Assembly (NCBI GenBank): GCA_028023455.1
Contig: JAQFVV010000022.1
Span: forward strand, 8,513,100-8,577,099
DNA length: 64,000 bases
Direction of reading: 5' to 3'
From: Epiperipatus broadwayi
Lineage: Eukaryota; Onychophora; Udeonychophora; Euonychophora; Peripatidae
Shown here in pieces: positions 22,801 to 36,944 of the stretch. The notes beneath the pieces are model-generated. The model made no database searches. It worked only from the letters and a program-made list of their open reading frames with translations, and had not been told where the DNA came from. Each line of letters begins with the position of its first letter. Within the stretch, counting starts at the first letter, position 1. The position numbers were made by a program, and so were the translations under genes.

Positions 22801-23400
22801 ATGTATAATCTATTATGTTCTATTACTAAAATAGATGTTAAAATATATATCCACTGGCATTCAAAAATTCATATTTTTCATGAACACATTTTTTATCTCT
22901 TTGCTTGTGGCTCTTTAATGAGAAAAGGGAAGGAAATTAAACAAAATAGTTTATGTTAAAATGTTTGCTGACCCCTGCTCTAGACAATGGAATGTCAATT
23001 TGTTTAAATAGTTTCCATTTATACGTGAGATGAAGTAACCTTTATATTGTGAATTAAAACATTAATAAGTTATATAGAACATTACTCTTTTATATTTTTA
23101 ATTTATAAATTTTAAGCACATATAGATTGATAAGTTAAAAAAAGTTATATTATCTGCTAAAAAACCAAATCTTATTAACAAATCACATTATAAAGTGCGA
23201 CTATGTATATAAGAAATCAATCAATTGTTGCTTAAGAGACAATAATAAGTTTGAGCATGAAAAATAGCAGAACTGAAGTCATGATTCATGGTCCTGCCAC
23301 TGTACTATTACAGTAAATCGTACAGGACAGAGAGACATGGTAAACAAGAAATAATTTGAAAATGATTAAAATTAAATTGTTTTCCTTTAACCTTAAACAA
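22801..23400. other. AT-rich DNA, nothing recognised
   Basis: No gene or shared repeat was noticed. Confidence 0.4.
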
Positions 23401-23404
23401 TATA

Positions 23405-23730
23405 CCTTTGGTGGGATGTCTCAGTAGAATGTTACCTTAATATTCAGAACTCAAGAATCTAAGGGTCAAGGTTCAATTCCCATGCTAGTAGTGTCACTGG
23501 TCAGACCAGCAATACTTGTAGTAGAGGGGAGAATAATACCTTTCAAAATGTTATGCATATACTAATCTGTTTGATGTGCTATTATTAACAGTTGAATGTA
23601 TTTGGAATATTTAAATAAAGTTAAATTTTTCTAAAGACATTCAATATTCATATTAGATGGTGGAAATAGTCCAAACAATAAATACAATTAAAACACTGTC
23701 ATTACAAACCTTCAGGAAAACAATGTGTTT
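23405..23730 (+). repeat. tRNA-derived SINE, family G
   Basis: Box A-like GATGTCTCAGTAGAATGTTA (about 23414-23433) and box B GGTTCAATTCCCATGC (about 23469-23484) form the head. The tail reads AAAGACATTCAATATTCATA, GATGGTGGAAATAGTCC, then TCATTACAAACCTTCAGGAAAAC. Head and tail both recur, in the same order, in the minus-strand copy at 48.1-48.35 kb, which defines the element. Tail-only copies occur at 48.45, 54.53 and 60.95 kb. Confidence 0.75.
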
Positions 23731-24485
23731 TATAGTATCTGTTGTACCCAAGACTCATCACCATTCAATAATATTGTTATGAGATACTATTAAATGTTAG
23801 TAAAATTCATTAAATGTGAATTTTTAAATGAGACCATCATCATTATTATTATAACAACAACAACATAATAAATGGAAACAAGAGAAGTGTTGTTATTTTA
23901 ACAATATAATATAAATAAGAAATGTGAGTCACATTATTTCAATGTTATTTTAAAACTATAGACCTCTTTAAAGAATTTTTACATTATTATTTGTTTTCCA
24001 AATTTGATAGACATATTGTTTTTTGCATTCATAATTTTAGAAACTCTTTGCTATTAAATATTGCATTATGTTAAAAAAAAAGAATGTTATTTGAGAACAA
24101 AAGTTAATAAAAAGGAAAGTTAATCAGAAATTTTTAATGCAAATATAATCATTTTAACACTACTGTAAATAATTACAAAATGCTTCCTTCCGTTGGAGAA
24201 CTTTAAGAGAGAAAGCCTATCATCTTTCAGCTTTCCTTTATTGTTCCGCTCTTACTTAAGTGCTATTTTGCTGATTTGTGTTCATTTAATGATAGAAAGT
24301 GATATTAAAACAATATTGATTTATTAATTAAAAATTCTGGAGATCTAATCCTGTCTATCTCATGATTTAATGCTAGATTATTCATTCATTGGCTTTGAGA
24401 TCATTTTCAAGATTTTCCACCAAATACAGGAATTGCAAAAAAAATTGATATTTTTTGCCTAGTTTATTTAAATATTTATGATTGT
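23731..24485. other. AT-rich DNA, nothing recognised
   Basis: No gene or shared repeat was noticed. Confidence 0.4.
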
Positions 24486-24591
24486 TTTACCCAATATATG
24501 TTAATGTAAGTCAGAAAATTCAAATATAACAGTAAATGTTTACCCAATTTATGTTAATGTAAGTCAGAAAATTCAAATATAACAGTAAATA
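24486..24591. repeat. Tandem duplication, 53-bp unit twice
   Basis: Two units beginning TTTACCCAAT(A/T)TATGTTAA differ at one obvious base, so the duplication is recent. Confidence 0.9.
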
Positions 24592-24721
24592 GACAACTAT
24601 GATGGGGCTGTATATTCGGGAGTATTTCCAATAATATCAGCTGAGCAAATGTCAATTCAAAATAATTAACTAATACAAAACTTTAAAACTTAAGTTTATT
24701 TACTTGTACTCACAAAATAAT

Positions 24722-24764
24722 AATAATAGTAGTAGTAGTAGTAATAGTAGTGGTAGTAGTAGTG
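24722..24764. repeat. (TAG)n-type trinucleotide microsatellite
   Basis: An imperfect run of AGT units with AAT and GGT interruptions. Confidence 0.9.
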
Positions 24765-26035
24765 AAAAATGATTAATAATTTGACATGTGAGAATAAATT
24801 GTCCGCACACCCTACAAATATATAATATAGTCCATTTAAATTGAGTTTCCATTAATTTCTATTTACATAATAATAAAATAACATAGCAGATGATGTTATA
24901 ACATCAATTTAAATCAATCTTACCAACTTTGTCTTTTAACACTTTTTAACATGGTAGTTATGTTTGTAATATTTTAAAAATTATAAATGCAATTTTAAAT
25001 TTTAGAACAGAATTTTTAGATTTATGATGGTTTCACATTAACATTCACATTTTAAAAAATGACTTCAAAAGATTTTATTAATTTTTTTCTTTCAAGCATT
25101 ATGTTGGCTTTCCTTTACACCATCCAATCAGAAAAAACCCCCAAAAACATTGTTTTCATTATGCATTTCACTCATTATTATTTTTTCTAAATTTTCAAAG
25201 TTCAAATATGACTTTTTAAGGATGTTTTTCATTTGCAATCTTATATTTCAAACAAATCAAATCCAGTTTATTAAATTGTAATGCAGAATAAAGATTTAAT
25301 ATTAAAATCGAATGTTGAATGATTACCAGGGAGAACAATGAAAACATTTTACCAGTTGAAAGATTAAAGTTAGTAGCATTATTAATGGTGACATTTTTTT
25401 GTTAATTCAAAAAATATATGAATTATGTTGATTTTAATCATTATTCCTATCTGTCATTGTATTTATAAATTAATCTGATTTTTTTTTCATATTCGTAAAA
25501 GCTTATTTATATTATATTCTACTCAAGTTTATAATCCTTCAATCAGTTTTTTAACTATTCTTTATAGAAGTATTAGCGAGTAGACCTATTAACTTTATAA
25601 TAAAATCTTTCATTTCAATATCTTTAACATTTTATATATTGTTTGTGTTTTAAAATTCTTTTTTTTTAAAAAAAAGAGAAATCATTAAAAGTATTTATTA
25701 ACCTCTAAAAGCACATTAATTAAAAAAAAAAGTTTTTTTTTTTTTTTTGTAAATGTTAAAATGAGGTATTCTGATTGGCTCAAAATTAAATTTAAAAGTT
25801 TTTTTATTTGATTGGTTAATTAAAAGAAATAAGATTGATTTGTTTTTTTCCTTCTTTTCCACTTCCCAATTAAAAAATTTGAAAACTAATTAGAAAAGTA
25901 TTTTCTCTTATTTTACTTGATAAATTAAATCTGGTTTAAATGGAACAATTTTAACTGACAAAACAGTTATGTCTTCTTTTTCTATTAATTCTAATGACTT
26001 TAAATATTATAGGCAATATAGATAAAATCTGATGA
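24765..26035. other. AT-rich DNA with A/T palindromes, no gene recognised
   Basis: It contains a T9A8 palindrome at 25659-25675 and long A and T runs at 25720-25750. No exon-like frame was seen. Confidence 0.45.
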
Positions 26036-26129
26036 AAAATGAGCTATAGGGCTCTGCAGTTAGGTGATGAACAAGACAGAGGTACAATTGCTGCCTATAA
26101 AGTAAAAGTAGGCAAAACTAAAGCCCTAC

Positions 26130-26225
26130 TTTATAAATGTTTTTTTTTTCATATGTCGAAGCATCGAACAAACCCGGTACAACTATTTGTAAGGCAGCTG
26201 AGCTGACCACTCGACCACCAACAAT
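26130..26225 (-). repeat. tRNA-like SINE fragment, class II tRNA type
   Basis: On the minus strand GGTGGTCGAGTGGTCAGCTC resembles a D-arm and box A of a leucine or serine tRNA, and CGGGTTTGTTCGATGC resembles box B. CTTACAA lies in the anticodon-loop position. The acceptor stem is not recoverable, so this is a SINE head and not a tRNA gene. A second fragment of the same head lies at 37.56 kb. Confidence 0.6.
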
Positions 26226-27980
26226 TTTGGAAAAAGTAAAATTTTAACTTTTTTTATAAATTTATTCATTACAATATTTAATTGTTTTTATGTTTATCAA
26301 ATTGAATTTAAACAATATTTCATTGTAATATTAACTTCTATGTTTTGATATTTCAAAATTATGAAGAAATTTGAAATACATTGTGTATTTATGTTATCAA
26401 TATGATTCAACATTTTTTATGTTATGCCTAATTAAATTTTATTTTAATGAAAACAAGGGGACTGATTTATAGCCCAATAAACTTGGCTATAATATTAAGC
26501 TAAAATATTGCTATTGCATCCACTAATGTAAAAAGAAATTACAAACTCTATCTGCATTACAATCAATAATAATTGGGTAAATAAATTCATTCAAAATTAA
26601 AACTTATTGTTTACTATTAAAGTTATAAGCACACCCCCCGGGTGATTTTGTAATAATTTTTTAACCTTCTTTGAAAGAGCAAATATTAATTGCAATAATA
26701 ACATGCCTGTTTGTGAAGTACACAGACACTTATGATTTGGCAGCTATGGCCATTTTAAAATAATGGTTTGGAACAATGTCTTGTTTGTTTGTATTTGACC
26801 TGTAGTTTCCCAGAATAATGTAAATGAGGCAAACTTAAAAAAGACTTGAAGGATAGTGTGGAAAACAAAGATAGATAAAAAGAGATTTTAGGAAGTAAAA
26901 CTGATGACACAATTTTTTTTAGAAAAAATGGGAGGCAAGAAGCAGTTATAGCAATTGGAACATACATGTGATAATTTAAATACTCATTTTTCAGTTTCTA
27001 TAAGTGGTATTGTGCAATGTAAAAACTGATAAAACAAGGAGTAAGAGAAATGTTATATAATAAATAAAATTAATATAATTATTAGAGTTCATTAATAATA
27101 ACTTACAAAGGTGTGTGTAGATAGTCTTTTAAAGCCATATTTTTTGAGTTGCCACATTTTAAGTTTGCTTCAAGCATCAAAATGATTTCAATGTTTTTAT
27201 TCATAATATATACACTTTATATATTTAATTTTAATAATTCAATAACATTTATATGATATAACAATTAATTGACATTCATAAAAACATCAACACAAAAGTA
27301 ATTGCATGAAAATTAAAAAAATAAATACATAAATTGCTATGCATGTTGTGTACTGGAAATCATTTATTACTTTTATCTTGTTAACTTGGCATAGCATTAT
27401 ATTTACTTTATAGTCACATGTTTAGTAAATATAGTTCATAAACTTATTCAAAGGTCAGAAACTGTCTTATACATGAGAACATAAACTTACATTGTTATTG
27501 AAAACTTTAAAAAGTTAAAAATTCAATTCTGATCATTTTTAAATTGAATTAGAAACAAAAAATATGGTTTTTCCTAAGACAGTAACATTATTTTAGAATA
27601 CTAAAGCATATTTCTTTCATGTCAAATACATTTTAGCCAGTATCACAAATAAAAAATTGTTATTAAATCTGTTGTCCAAATAACTAGAAGGAAATCATAG
27701 TAAGTTTACATGCGATATAGAAACTATTAAATAGTCCATAAAACAAACCCAAGATTAGTGTCAATTTTTATTCATTTTGTGGTAAGTTCCAAATTTAAAA
27801 GTGTTGATTATCTAAGAATAAGCTTGGCAAATTATTTCTCTGTAGTGAAAAGTTAATATCTAGTTTTTTTACAAAACAAATTTTACTACAATCCTAATGC
27901 AGATATTTTATTTAAAAAATATTCATTCATGTATCTTGCAAATAACAGTCTATCAGTCTATCAACCATACATATATTTAA
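26226..27980. other. AT-rich DNA, nothing recognised
   Basis: A short C run (CACACCCCCCGGG, about 26631-26643) stands out. No gene was seen; the 70-codon minus-strand frame at 26755-26967 has no recognisable motif. Confidence 0.4.
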
Positions 27981-27984
27981 TTAA

Positions 27985-28220
27985 AAATATAATTATATTC
28001 TAAAAACAAAATAAATTCCATTATAAACTTTAATCACTAGTAGTACTTTCAATTATATTCATAATCATTTTCAACTAATCTGACTTGTTTACTCCATTTT
28101 GAAAATTAAGTCAGTTTAGTTGAAAATGATTATGAATATAATTGAAAGTACTAGTAGTAATTAAAGTTTATATTGGAATTTATTTTGTTCTTTACTGTCA
28201 TTTAGAATATAATTACAATT
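27985..28220. repeat. Near-perfect hairpin element, unassigned family
   Basis: The arm ATAAATTCCATTATAAACTT ... CTAGTAGTACTTTCAATTAT ... AATCATTTTCAACTAATCTG (about 28010-28083) is inverted at about 28108-28185, with a loop of about 25 bp. Outer TATAATTATATTCT/AGAATATAATTA also pair. No second copy was seen. Confidence 0.85.
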
Positions 28221-29735
28221 TATTACAATATTTTTATTAGTGGACATTTATTGTATTATTGTGTTACATATATATATATATATATTCAAAATTAGCCCAA
28301 ATCCGCAACTCAAACAGACTCCCCCCCAAAAAAAAAACCCCTCTAAAACCCTACCAATGGTTTCACTGCTTTTAAGGTTTAAAAGCTTTATGATTTTAAT
28401 GTTTATATATATAATAAATACAGCTTTATTTTAATTGTTATATGTATGATATTATTTCCAGTCTTAACCAAGGAAACCAAATACTGCTGATAAAGTGCTA
28501 CCACTGTATTAGATTTTTTGACCAACCTGAAATGATTTTATATATACATCAAAATTGTTTTTAAACCTCAATTTCAATGCAAAATCCTTTTCACCACCTT
28601 TTTTTTTTTAAAAAAAAAAGGCCTTTTTTTTTCAGATTTCCAATTACCAGGCAGTGAAAGTTTTAATCACTTTTTATTTTTGTTTTGCATTCTAGCTAAA
28701 AATGTGTAGTTATTTACTTATTGATTAATTTAAAATGGCTCACTATGTTGGCTATATGTCAATTACTTATAAAAAAAGTTCTCATCTTGTAGAACTGAAA
28801 AATAAGTTTCCAAGTTTTATCTAGACCAGATTTTACTTCCATATCATGTATATATCTAGTAGAAAATAACGATGCTTTCTCATACTTAGATGTATGCCAA
28901 GAATTGCAAATAAAATTGGAGTAATATATGTAGATACATTTTTTGCTAGTTTTAATAATTTGTAAGATAAATAAGATATGGTGGATTGATCAAATATTAT
29001 GTATAGTTTGGAGTGTAGCCAATCAGATTGTTTATATATATGTATTATGCCAAATGAAGATAAAAATTTAAGACTGAAAGTAATACAGCATTCATTTACA
29101 TATATAGGAGAGCAAAAATATTTTACAAATATATCATTATTTTATGTTCATGAAAGAGAATATGAACATGAATTTAGTCCATGTATCATTAAAGTATCAT
29201 GTGAAGAAAGAAACAACAGAAAGAGAGAAAAAAAGTATAGTTTATTGCATAAATAATGGATTTTTTTTATGTTATTTAAATTTGAAGTGTTATAATTTTG
29301 ATGTTTCTAATGTGTTGACTAAATTAAAAAAGATGTCAATCTACCAAATTCTTTCGTATTGATTAATTTTTTTCTATGAACATATGTATGACTGAAGTAG
29401 CTTGGATAAAACCATAAAGTTTCAGAAACTAAATGAAATTATAGTTTAATAAATTAAAATAAAATAAAGTCATTCATATTTAATTAATTAATAAACACAT
29501 ATATAACTAATAGATATATACTTAATAGTTACCAAATATTTGATTATTGCACTTAAGTAATGAGCTAGCAATCGTTATTTCATATTAATTAAAGCAGATT
29601 TATCTAAAATGTGTTTTTTTTTCTGAAAAAATGCATTCTGAAATATTTTATCTATACATATATTAATTGAAAGTTGAATTTTTTTTAAAGTAACAAACCA
29701 ATAAAGTAATTTTCTTTCAAAATGAATTATAGATT
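28221..29735. other. AT-rich DNA, no gene recognised
   Basis: It contains a TA run near 28268-28285, a C/A homopolymer patch at 28320-28340 and a T11A10 palindrome at 28599-28619. Overlapping 85- and 72-codon frames at 28999-29362 are the longest here. Their translation (MYSLECSQSD..., with KREKK near the end) matches nothing I know. Confidence 0.4.
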
Positions 29736-29739
29736 TAGC

Positions 29740-29835
29740 TTGGGCCAACTGATGATAGTTAGTTTAGAACAAAATGCACATCCTGGGAATCATTTATCTT
29801 TTTCATATGTTTTGGATAATGTTTTAGTAATGTAT
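29740..29835 (+). repeat. Family B fragment
   Basis: GGGCCAACTGATGATAG, AATCATTTATCTTTTTCATA and TGTATTATGAAATAGAAG follow the order of the right arm of family B elements, more diverged than the other copies. Confidence 0.5.
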
Positions 29836-30084
29836 TATGAAATAGAAGTATAAAATCTATATATATATATATAATGTTAAGTTTAGGTATCTAAAAATAA
29901 TGTGTATATGAAGTTAAACTGTAACATATACTATATGTTTTACTTGGAATGTGTATATTCCTAAAATATCTATAATATGGGAGATTGATCTGACTTCTAG
30001 GCTGCTGAATGGTTGTGATAAGATTGAGCTAAAGATGAATGATTTACTGATAAAATCAAAAAAACGTACAATGCATATATATAT

Positions 30085-30185
30085 ATATTGTTATAAGGAA
30101 GTTGCCTTGGCAATAGTTTGAAATTCTTGATTGATATTGAGATTGTCTAAGTGTTGACTAGTTTTTAATTATATATATATCATTT
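30085..30185 (+). repeat. Family E half copy
   Basis: GTTGCCTTGGCAATAGTTTG and GATATTGAGATTGTCTAAG, then GTGTTGACTAGTTTTTAAT, match the right arm of the family E hairpin at 35.7 kb. Confidence 0.7.
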
Positions 30186-31595
30186 ACTCCAAGTTTACAA
30201 CTCAACCAGACTAGCAAAAAAGTTTCATTGTTACAAGCAGACTTCTCAAGTATAAAGAACTACAAAATAACAACATACTTAAACTAAAAATTATCCACAA
30301 GTCTCTTAAGCAATTAACCATACGATTATTTTTATTAGTAAATAAATTTATCAGTTGTGTTTGTAATTTTTTCTGCTTTTTCTATATTTTTGCCTTTATA
30401 TTTTTATAAGTTTTTTATTTTATTTGAGTGAACTGATAGAAATGGAATGATTGTTTTTAAAAGTGATTATGAGAAGGAAAGACTATGGGTAGCTTCAGGT
30501 GATAATAACTTAAGTTTCATTACCTGGCTATTGCTTGCTTTATACATATTGTTAAATGCACAACTGAAAAAAGGTTAGTGATAATAGTATTATATTACAC
30601 ACACACACAGAATTACCAACATGTTTTTTTAGCCAATATATTTAAGATACAAGAACGATACAAGAACTGGGCATGATCTCAATGGCAACAATTGTGGAAA
30701 ATGCGGTTGAGATGTAGTGCAATCAATAATGTGGAAGAAGTACAATTAATAGCCCTCATTTGACTTGCAATTCACTATGCATACAAGTTTTTATAGATTT
30801 CCACATAAGCTAAAACTATTTTATACTTTAATAATCGATTCACATTTAATACAATACTAAATAAATTTCTCAGGGTTTTAATAATATGTGTGCTCTTAGT
30901 CTTATTCTATTTTATTAATCAAAATCTTTGAAAATATATTGTTTTTTACTATAAGAAGTAATTAAGAGTAACTCAATATGTGTCTCAGGTTTATATAAAA
31001 TAAGAAAATAAAATTATGGATATAAAATGTATTTATGCATTTTAAGATATGACAATGTAAAAAAGATTTTATGTACATCATCTTACCCAATACTTTTATA
31101 TTTCAGATAGCATTAATACAATAATGATATATTTAATTCAGATAGATTTTATGTGTGATCTAGAATCTCAAATATAATCTTTTTTTTATATCGGGAATAT
31201 GCAGTGAGTATGTTTCTTTAATCATGACAAAAGAGATATATTAAAAAAAAAACAATTACTTTATTGCACAATATAAAATAAATAATAAAACGAATAATAA
31301 CAATAAGAAAAGTATGAGATGTCTAATAAATATTACTATTTGTTTTCTAAATCTAATTTGGATGTGGGATATGAAAAGTGTGTTATCAGTTAGTATTATG
31401 ACGACATTAACAGGAATATATTGTTTATTATTTTAAATAAATAATCCTCAATTTAAATACTGGAGGATAATAATTGTCATCATAATCATAAAAGAGAAAT
31501 GTTTTATAGTCTTTTGTTTCACTAACTAATCAATTATCAATCAACCTCACTGGAGAAGTTTTCACTTTTTTAAAAGAAGCAAGTATAAATCATTG
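30186..31595. other. AT-rich DNA, nothing recognised
   Basis: A short CA run is present near 30599-30609. No gene or shared repeat was noticed. Confidence 0.4.
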
Positions 31596-31599
31596 CTTA

Positions 31600-31740
31600 G
31601 CATACCTAGTGATATTTACCACATTGGGCTTATTTATTTTGCCTCAAGATTCTTTACTGGATTCAATTGCAGGCTTAAACATTAGGAGTGCTACTCTACT
31701 AACTAGATCATTAGGCTGCCTTGTTACATACTATATAACA
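31600..31740 (-). repeat. Decayed tRNA-like SINE head
   Basis: On the minus strand TGATCTAGTTAGTAGAGTAG resembles box A, and GCAATTGAATCCAG a weakened box B, at about tRNA spacing. It is too decayed to assign to family G or H. Confidence 0.45.
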
Positions 31741-34700
31741 GTGAAAAATTAATACTAACATGTAAGAATGATGCATAAAATATTCCCTACAGATTTACTC
31801 ATCTAAATAAGAATGATTAACTCCATTTTAACTTTGAGGTTGAACTTAAGAACCCATAAAACATACAATATTTGCAATATAGCACAGTTTTATATACACT
31901 TAATAGTTACTTATTTTTACACAACCTAAACCTAAGTAAATCATATTTAATCCTATTCAATATCACTCTTATAATAATATTAAATAAAATATTACCTGTA
32001 CATGGCATAGTAATATCTGACAAACTTTATTACATTAATAATAATAATATTAACTAACTAAGAAAGAAACAATTATAAAAATGTGCATTAAATAATCCTC
32101 AAATGGTTATCATGATTTAAAAATTATCCCAATTGAAATATTGATACTTGCAAAATATTTCAGAATTCTTGGGAATTTATAAGCACTTTTAAAATAACAG
32201 CATCACAGTTGATGTAAAGCACAAATAATTTCACTTTGAAATATAATCCTTTTTGAACACAGTATAAAGATTAATAAATTTCATTTATCATACTTGTTGA
32301 TTCAAGGTAAGTTACATTCAACACATTAATCCATTTTAAGATTGCTTATCACTTGGATGTTTATTATGTCATAAATTTGCTTTGATAATCCACCATTCAG
32401 AAATGGCATTTAAATATTTATCTTTCCTAATCCATTATCCATTGAAATGTTATTAAAATATTTAGCATTGATAATCCATAATGCATTTCCTTTAACACTG
32501 GATACAAATTCATTGATGCAGCAATTTAATTCATTTGAACAGATGCTATAATTTTATCCAAAAAATTAGTGTTCATTACTTTTTTAATTTGGGATATAAA
32601 ATTAATCTATTAATTTATAGATCGTTAATTTATGATTCCAGTAACTCTGATCATATATCCGATAAAGCAAATAATATAACATCCATAACAAAACAATTTT
32701 CATTATTTTTTGAATCACAGTTCATATCTTTAATCTACAAGTTTATGGAGGAATGTTTGAGTTAAGAAATTATTGTTTAAAGTTTTTCCTTACACAATTA
32801 AAGATGACTATTTACAACATTGAGACAAATATACATCCTTTTTTGTAGTGAAAAAAAAATTGTTTTACAATAATTTCAAAATAAACATTAACTACTTATT
32901 TGAAGTTAATGAATATAATTTTCCAAATCTATCAGATATTTACCATTACTTTCAATTAAAGAAATCCAATGATTTGTTGTTAAAATGGTGAGACAACATT
33001 CCATAAATCAATTTGTCCATTTTCCCACTAATAGTTGACTGGAGTGAATGAGATTTCTTGAAATAAATAATTAATGAATTAATTAATGATGGTTTCTGGT
33101 TTATTTGTTGTTATTCATCTTTCTCCTAGAATGTTGAGAAGTCATTTGTCTAGAAAAGGCAACTGCCTAACTGTTTAGTTTAGCCGACCATCATGTAGAT
33201 GATAAAATGGCTAATTAAATTTGAATCTGCTTAGATTCTGAATGCAATGAAAATGTGTAAAATCTGTCTGGATTTTTCAAATTCAGCTTTTATACCAGTT
33301 ATTACATGATGCCTGGATTACAGAATATTCTCCATTATACATTGGGAGTTTCTTCATTTGTCTGCAAAATATTGGAAGCTGTCACTATGGTTACTGCCAG
33401 GCAAAATGTTAGAGTTCAGATTTTTGAACCAGGGTGATAAAACTTTAGAAACCCCATTCAAAAATGAAGAAAGAAAAGAAAATATTAATTTCAATCTTTA
33501 ATTGCTTCACTTTTATTTCCGGGTTTTAAAATAATTTTACAAATATTTATTTAAAATAAATAAATCATAAAACTAGTTCTCAGATATTTATTCAATTAAA
33601 TTAAAATTAACCTTTTAATGAATATTATTAAATAAATATTCTAATAAACTAAATCAATCTTTGGTAAATAAAAATCTAAACATGTAAGCTTCCACACACA
33701 TGCACACAAAATATAAAAATTTAAGAGCTGTTTTTTCTATTCCTTATTAAAAATGTAATAGAAATATAGTTGGCTTCCTTTAAATATTTTAGTGTTGTAA
33801 TGTTGGATTTATAATTCTATTCTATAATTCTAGTTTTGAATTATTTGTTTTTATATTGTGAGCACTTCTTTTGATTTATCCAATTTGATAACTATATTCC
33901 TTAATAAAAATAATAACGAAATAGTTTATATATTTTTTTTATACAAATATAGAACGCAATCAAAAAAAATCTGCTTGGAAAGCCATAAAATGCTTTATAA
34001 AATTATATATTTCTTATAAACAGTATGAGACTATTAAACAATGATGATTATATTCTATGCTATATAACCAATGACAGCAATAAATATACTTGCTTAACCA
34101 TAAAAATTAAAGCCAATAAATTTTTTACAGTTTTAAACTTATAATAGCCAATTTACAGAGATACTGTAGGTTACAATATCTATAATACAAATAAAAAGTC
34201 CATTAATTAAAAACTATTGTAATAACAATATATATATATATAATTCAATCAGCAGTTGTATAAACAAGTGTACCATGGTGTTGTGAATTATAATTTTGCC
34301 TGTTTAATCTTTTAGATTTATTCTTGATATCAGAAACAAATGCTTAAAGGTGCATTAGGTTGTGAGTATCATTATATGGCTATGAATCCTTGTATATATT
34401 TCCAGTTAGCATTATACATGGAATATGTGTGTATATATATAAAATTATTAAATACATTTTCCAATATTGTATATGTAATTTATATTTTTGGCAACTTAAC
34501 AGAATGCTGTTAAATCACTTTTCATTAGCACTGCCATTGTTATATCACCAAACAAATGTAAAATAGCATTTATATGTCAATCTCAATGAAAACCCCAACA
34601 AAAGAGCTATTAGAGATTAATGAGAAAACTTATTTAGTCTCAGGGATTGTCAATTAATAGTAATTGATTGTTTTTTGGCAATGTCAATGGTTAAAGATTA

Positions 34701-34785
34701 TCTTTGTTTACATAGATTTTATTTTATTTGTATTCTTTATTATAATAACAATCCATGGAAATATTTAAATCAACATATATATATA
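31741..34785. other. AT-rich DNA, nothing recognised
   Basis: Several 60-76 codon frames are AT-driven and lack motifs. No repeat shared with the rest of the window was noticed. Confidence 0.4.
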
Positions 34786-34788
34786 TAT

Positions 34789-34811
34789 GGAGAGAGAGAG
34801 AGAGAGAGAGG
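34789..34811. repeat. (GA)n microsatellite after a TA run
   Basis: A TA run is followed directly by about eleven GA units. Confidence 0.9.
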
Positions 34812-35560
34812 GACGGAGGTAATAAATCTAAAAAGTACTTTTAGATAATGTGAAATTGACTAAATACTATGTGTAAATACAATCTTTTTTATATGGTTTT
34901 AGCAGTTTACTTATGTTAAAGAGTTTTTTTATATTCTTACAACAAAATTTATTAATGAAACAACATGTAAGCATGCAAATTGATTAATAGCCATTTAACG
35001 CCTACTAATACATTGGGGGGGAGGGGCAGTTATCATTATACAATATTTTCTTCTGAAACTAAGAATTCTACAGGTAACTCAGAAGTTATAACATTAGTCA
35101 TTTATGAATTGAAATATTATATATATATATAGTGATAAACTTATTGTTTTCTCTGCACTAGAGAGAATGCCTAGCTATTAATTCATTTACACATGTAGAT
35201 GGGTTTGATTGATCAATTTTGTTACATATATTGGAGTATCCACTAACTTAGATTTAGTATTTACATCAGAGTGTATTTTGACCATATTATTTATTGGCTT
35301 CTAATTTCTAAACAAAAAAGTATGTGATTTTTTCATTTTTGTTTTATCATATACCCAAGAATAGATAAATATCTATTTATTGGACCAATATTGAATGATT
35401 AGTTGAGTTGGCTATGGGTCTGACTAACTTAAAGAGAAAATCTTAAACCTAATTAGAACTTGGAGAAAAACCTGTCTTATTTGATAGTAGATCATATGAT
35501 ATAACATAGTGGGGTTGCTGCTGCACCTTGATACCCTTTAATCATATATACACATATATT
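34812..35560. other. AT-rich DNA, nothing recognised
   Basis: A G-rich patch (TTGGGGGGGAGGGG, about 35013-35026) is the only standout. Confidence 0.4.
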
Positions 35561-35564
35561 TATT

Positions 35565-35805
35565 ATTAAAGCCAGTCAACACTTAGACAATCCCAATATC
35601 AATAACAATCAACAATTTCAAACTGTTCTTAAGGCAACCTCCTTTTAACAATAAAGGGTGCAATTTTTAGAGTCCATATAAGTATATTGGATCTATGTTT
35701 AAGGATTCCATCTTTATTGTTAAAAAGAGGTTGCCTTGACAACAGTTTGTGATTGTTGATTGTTATTGATATTGTGATGGTCTAAGTGTTGACTGATTTT
35801 AATGA
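35565..35805. repeat. Hairpin element, family E, complete copy
   Basis: The left arm AAGCCAGTCAACACTTAGAC ... AAGGCAACCTCCTTTTAAC is inverted in the right arm TTAAAAAGAGGTTGCCTTGA ... GTGTTGACTGATTTTAAT. The loop (about 75 bp) carries TATATTGGATCTATG. Half copies occur at 22.7, 30.1 and 54.1 kb, so the arm also spreads alone. Confidence 0.85.
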
Positions 35806-36397
35806 TTACTTATAAACCCATTTACCCTTCAGCATTATTACACTTAACATATATTCATGTATTTACACACCCATATATTTTTGCTGAATCAAATTTTAAA
35901 AAGAAATGTCTTTTGCACGAAATATGTTTCTCATATTCTTGTTGTTTTTCATTTACTCCATTTAAAATTAATGATTAAAATCCTAATTAAATTCAATTAA
36001 ACATGTATACATTTTCTTTTAAAAAAAATTTCAATCAATTTTTCTAATTATATACAACCTTCAAGATTTTTTTTCTTTTGATAAAAGTATTTTTTTTAAT
36101 TAATTTAATAAAAGAAAGTAAAACTTGATTACTAAAAGTTGAAAATGTAAGATGTCATTTGAGCATAAAAGATTGATTTTAATTATATAGCAATTTATAT
36201 TTTTGATCTAAAAGACTTAATATATTCATTTTAAAGTATTTATTATTATTAAATTGACTACTGATGCTCATAAACTATCCAGTCATTGACTGATCTTATA
36301 AAATCATTTAGATCCCATTTCAGAAGTACTAAACTCCTATTATGCGATTTAATTTATGTCTTTCTTGGGGGGGGGGGATTCTTTTAATTTTTTTTTA

Positions 36398-36430
36398 GTT
36401 TTAACTTTCTAGCAGTCTTCTTCAAGACTA
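36398..36430 (-). repeat. Isolated PLE-like signature
   Basis: The minus strand reads TCTTGAAGAAGACTGCTAG, then AAAGTTAAAACTAA, a decayed form of the CTGA(A/T)GA-stem-GAAAC signature. It stands alone; no hairpin arms were found around it. Confidence 0.4.
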
Positions 36431-36944
36431 TAATTGATAAATGCATTATATTTTTTTCATACACAGTATAGCAAAAACAAATATATATTAATCTTCATCT
36501 GAGTTCAAAATTTTGTATTTGGACTAGGAATGATACCACAATCTTTAGACTAATAAGTGATTAGTAATATATTTAACTAGATTGAGTAATATTAAAGCAG
36601 TGAGTGCAGAAAGTTTTGACACTTGTAGATCAGATTATAGCAACTTTTATATAAATTAAAGAATCAAGTTATGTTGTATTGATATGTACACGTCAGGCAA
36701 AAAAAGATACAAAAAAAAACTGAAGTCACTAAAATATATAATTTTTGACTTAGGGTCAGAGCTATATAATTAATTATACAAACAAGTTGATATTTTAGAA
36801 TTAAGCTTTATTGAAACCAAGATTTAATGTTTGTTGCCAGATGCATGTAAGTGCATTGAATCCCAAATTTCCATTGACAAGGCAAAACCAGAGATCAATC
36901 TGAGGATGATGATCTAAATATATTATTGTATAGTAATTGCTTAA

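Noticed and set aside
28999-29362. Possible small gene with overlapping frames
   Set aside because: No recognisable domain, AT-driven composition and no splice or promoter context. I could not support it as a gene.
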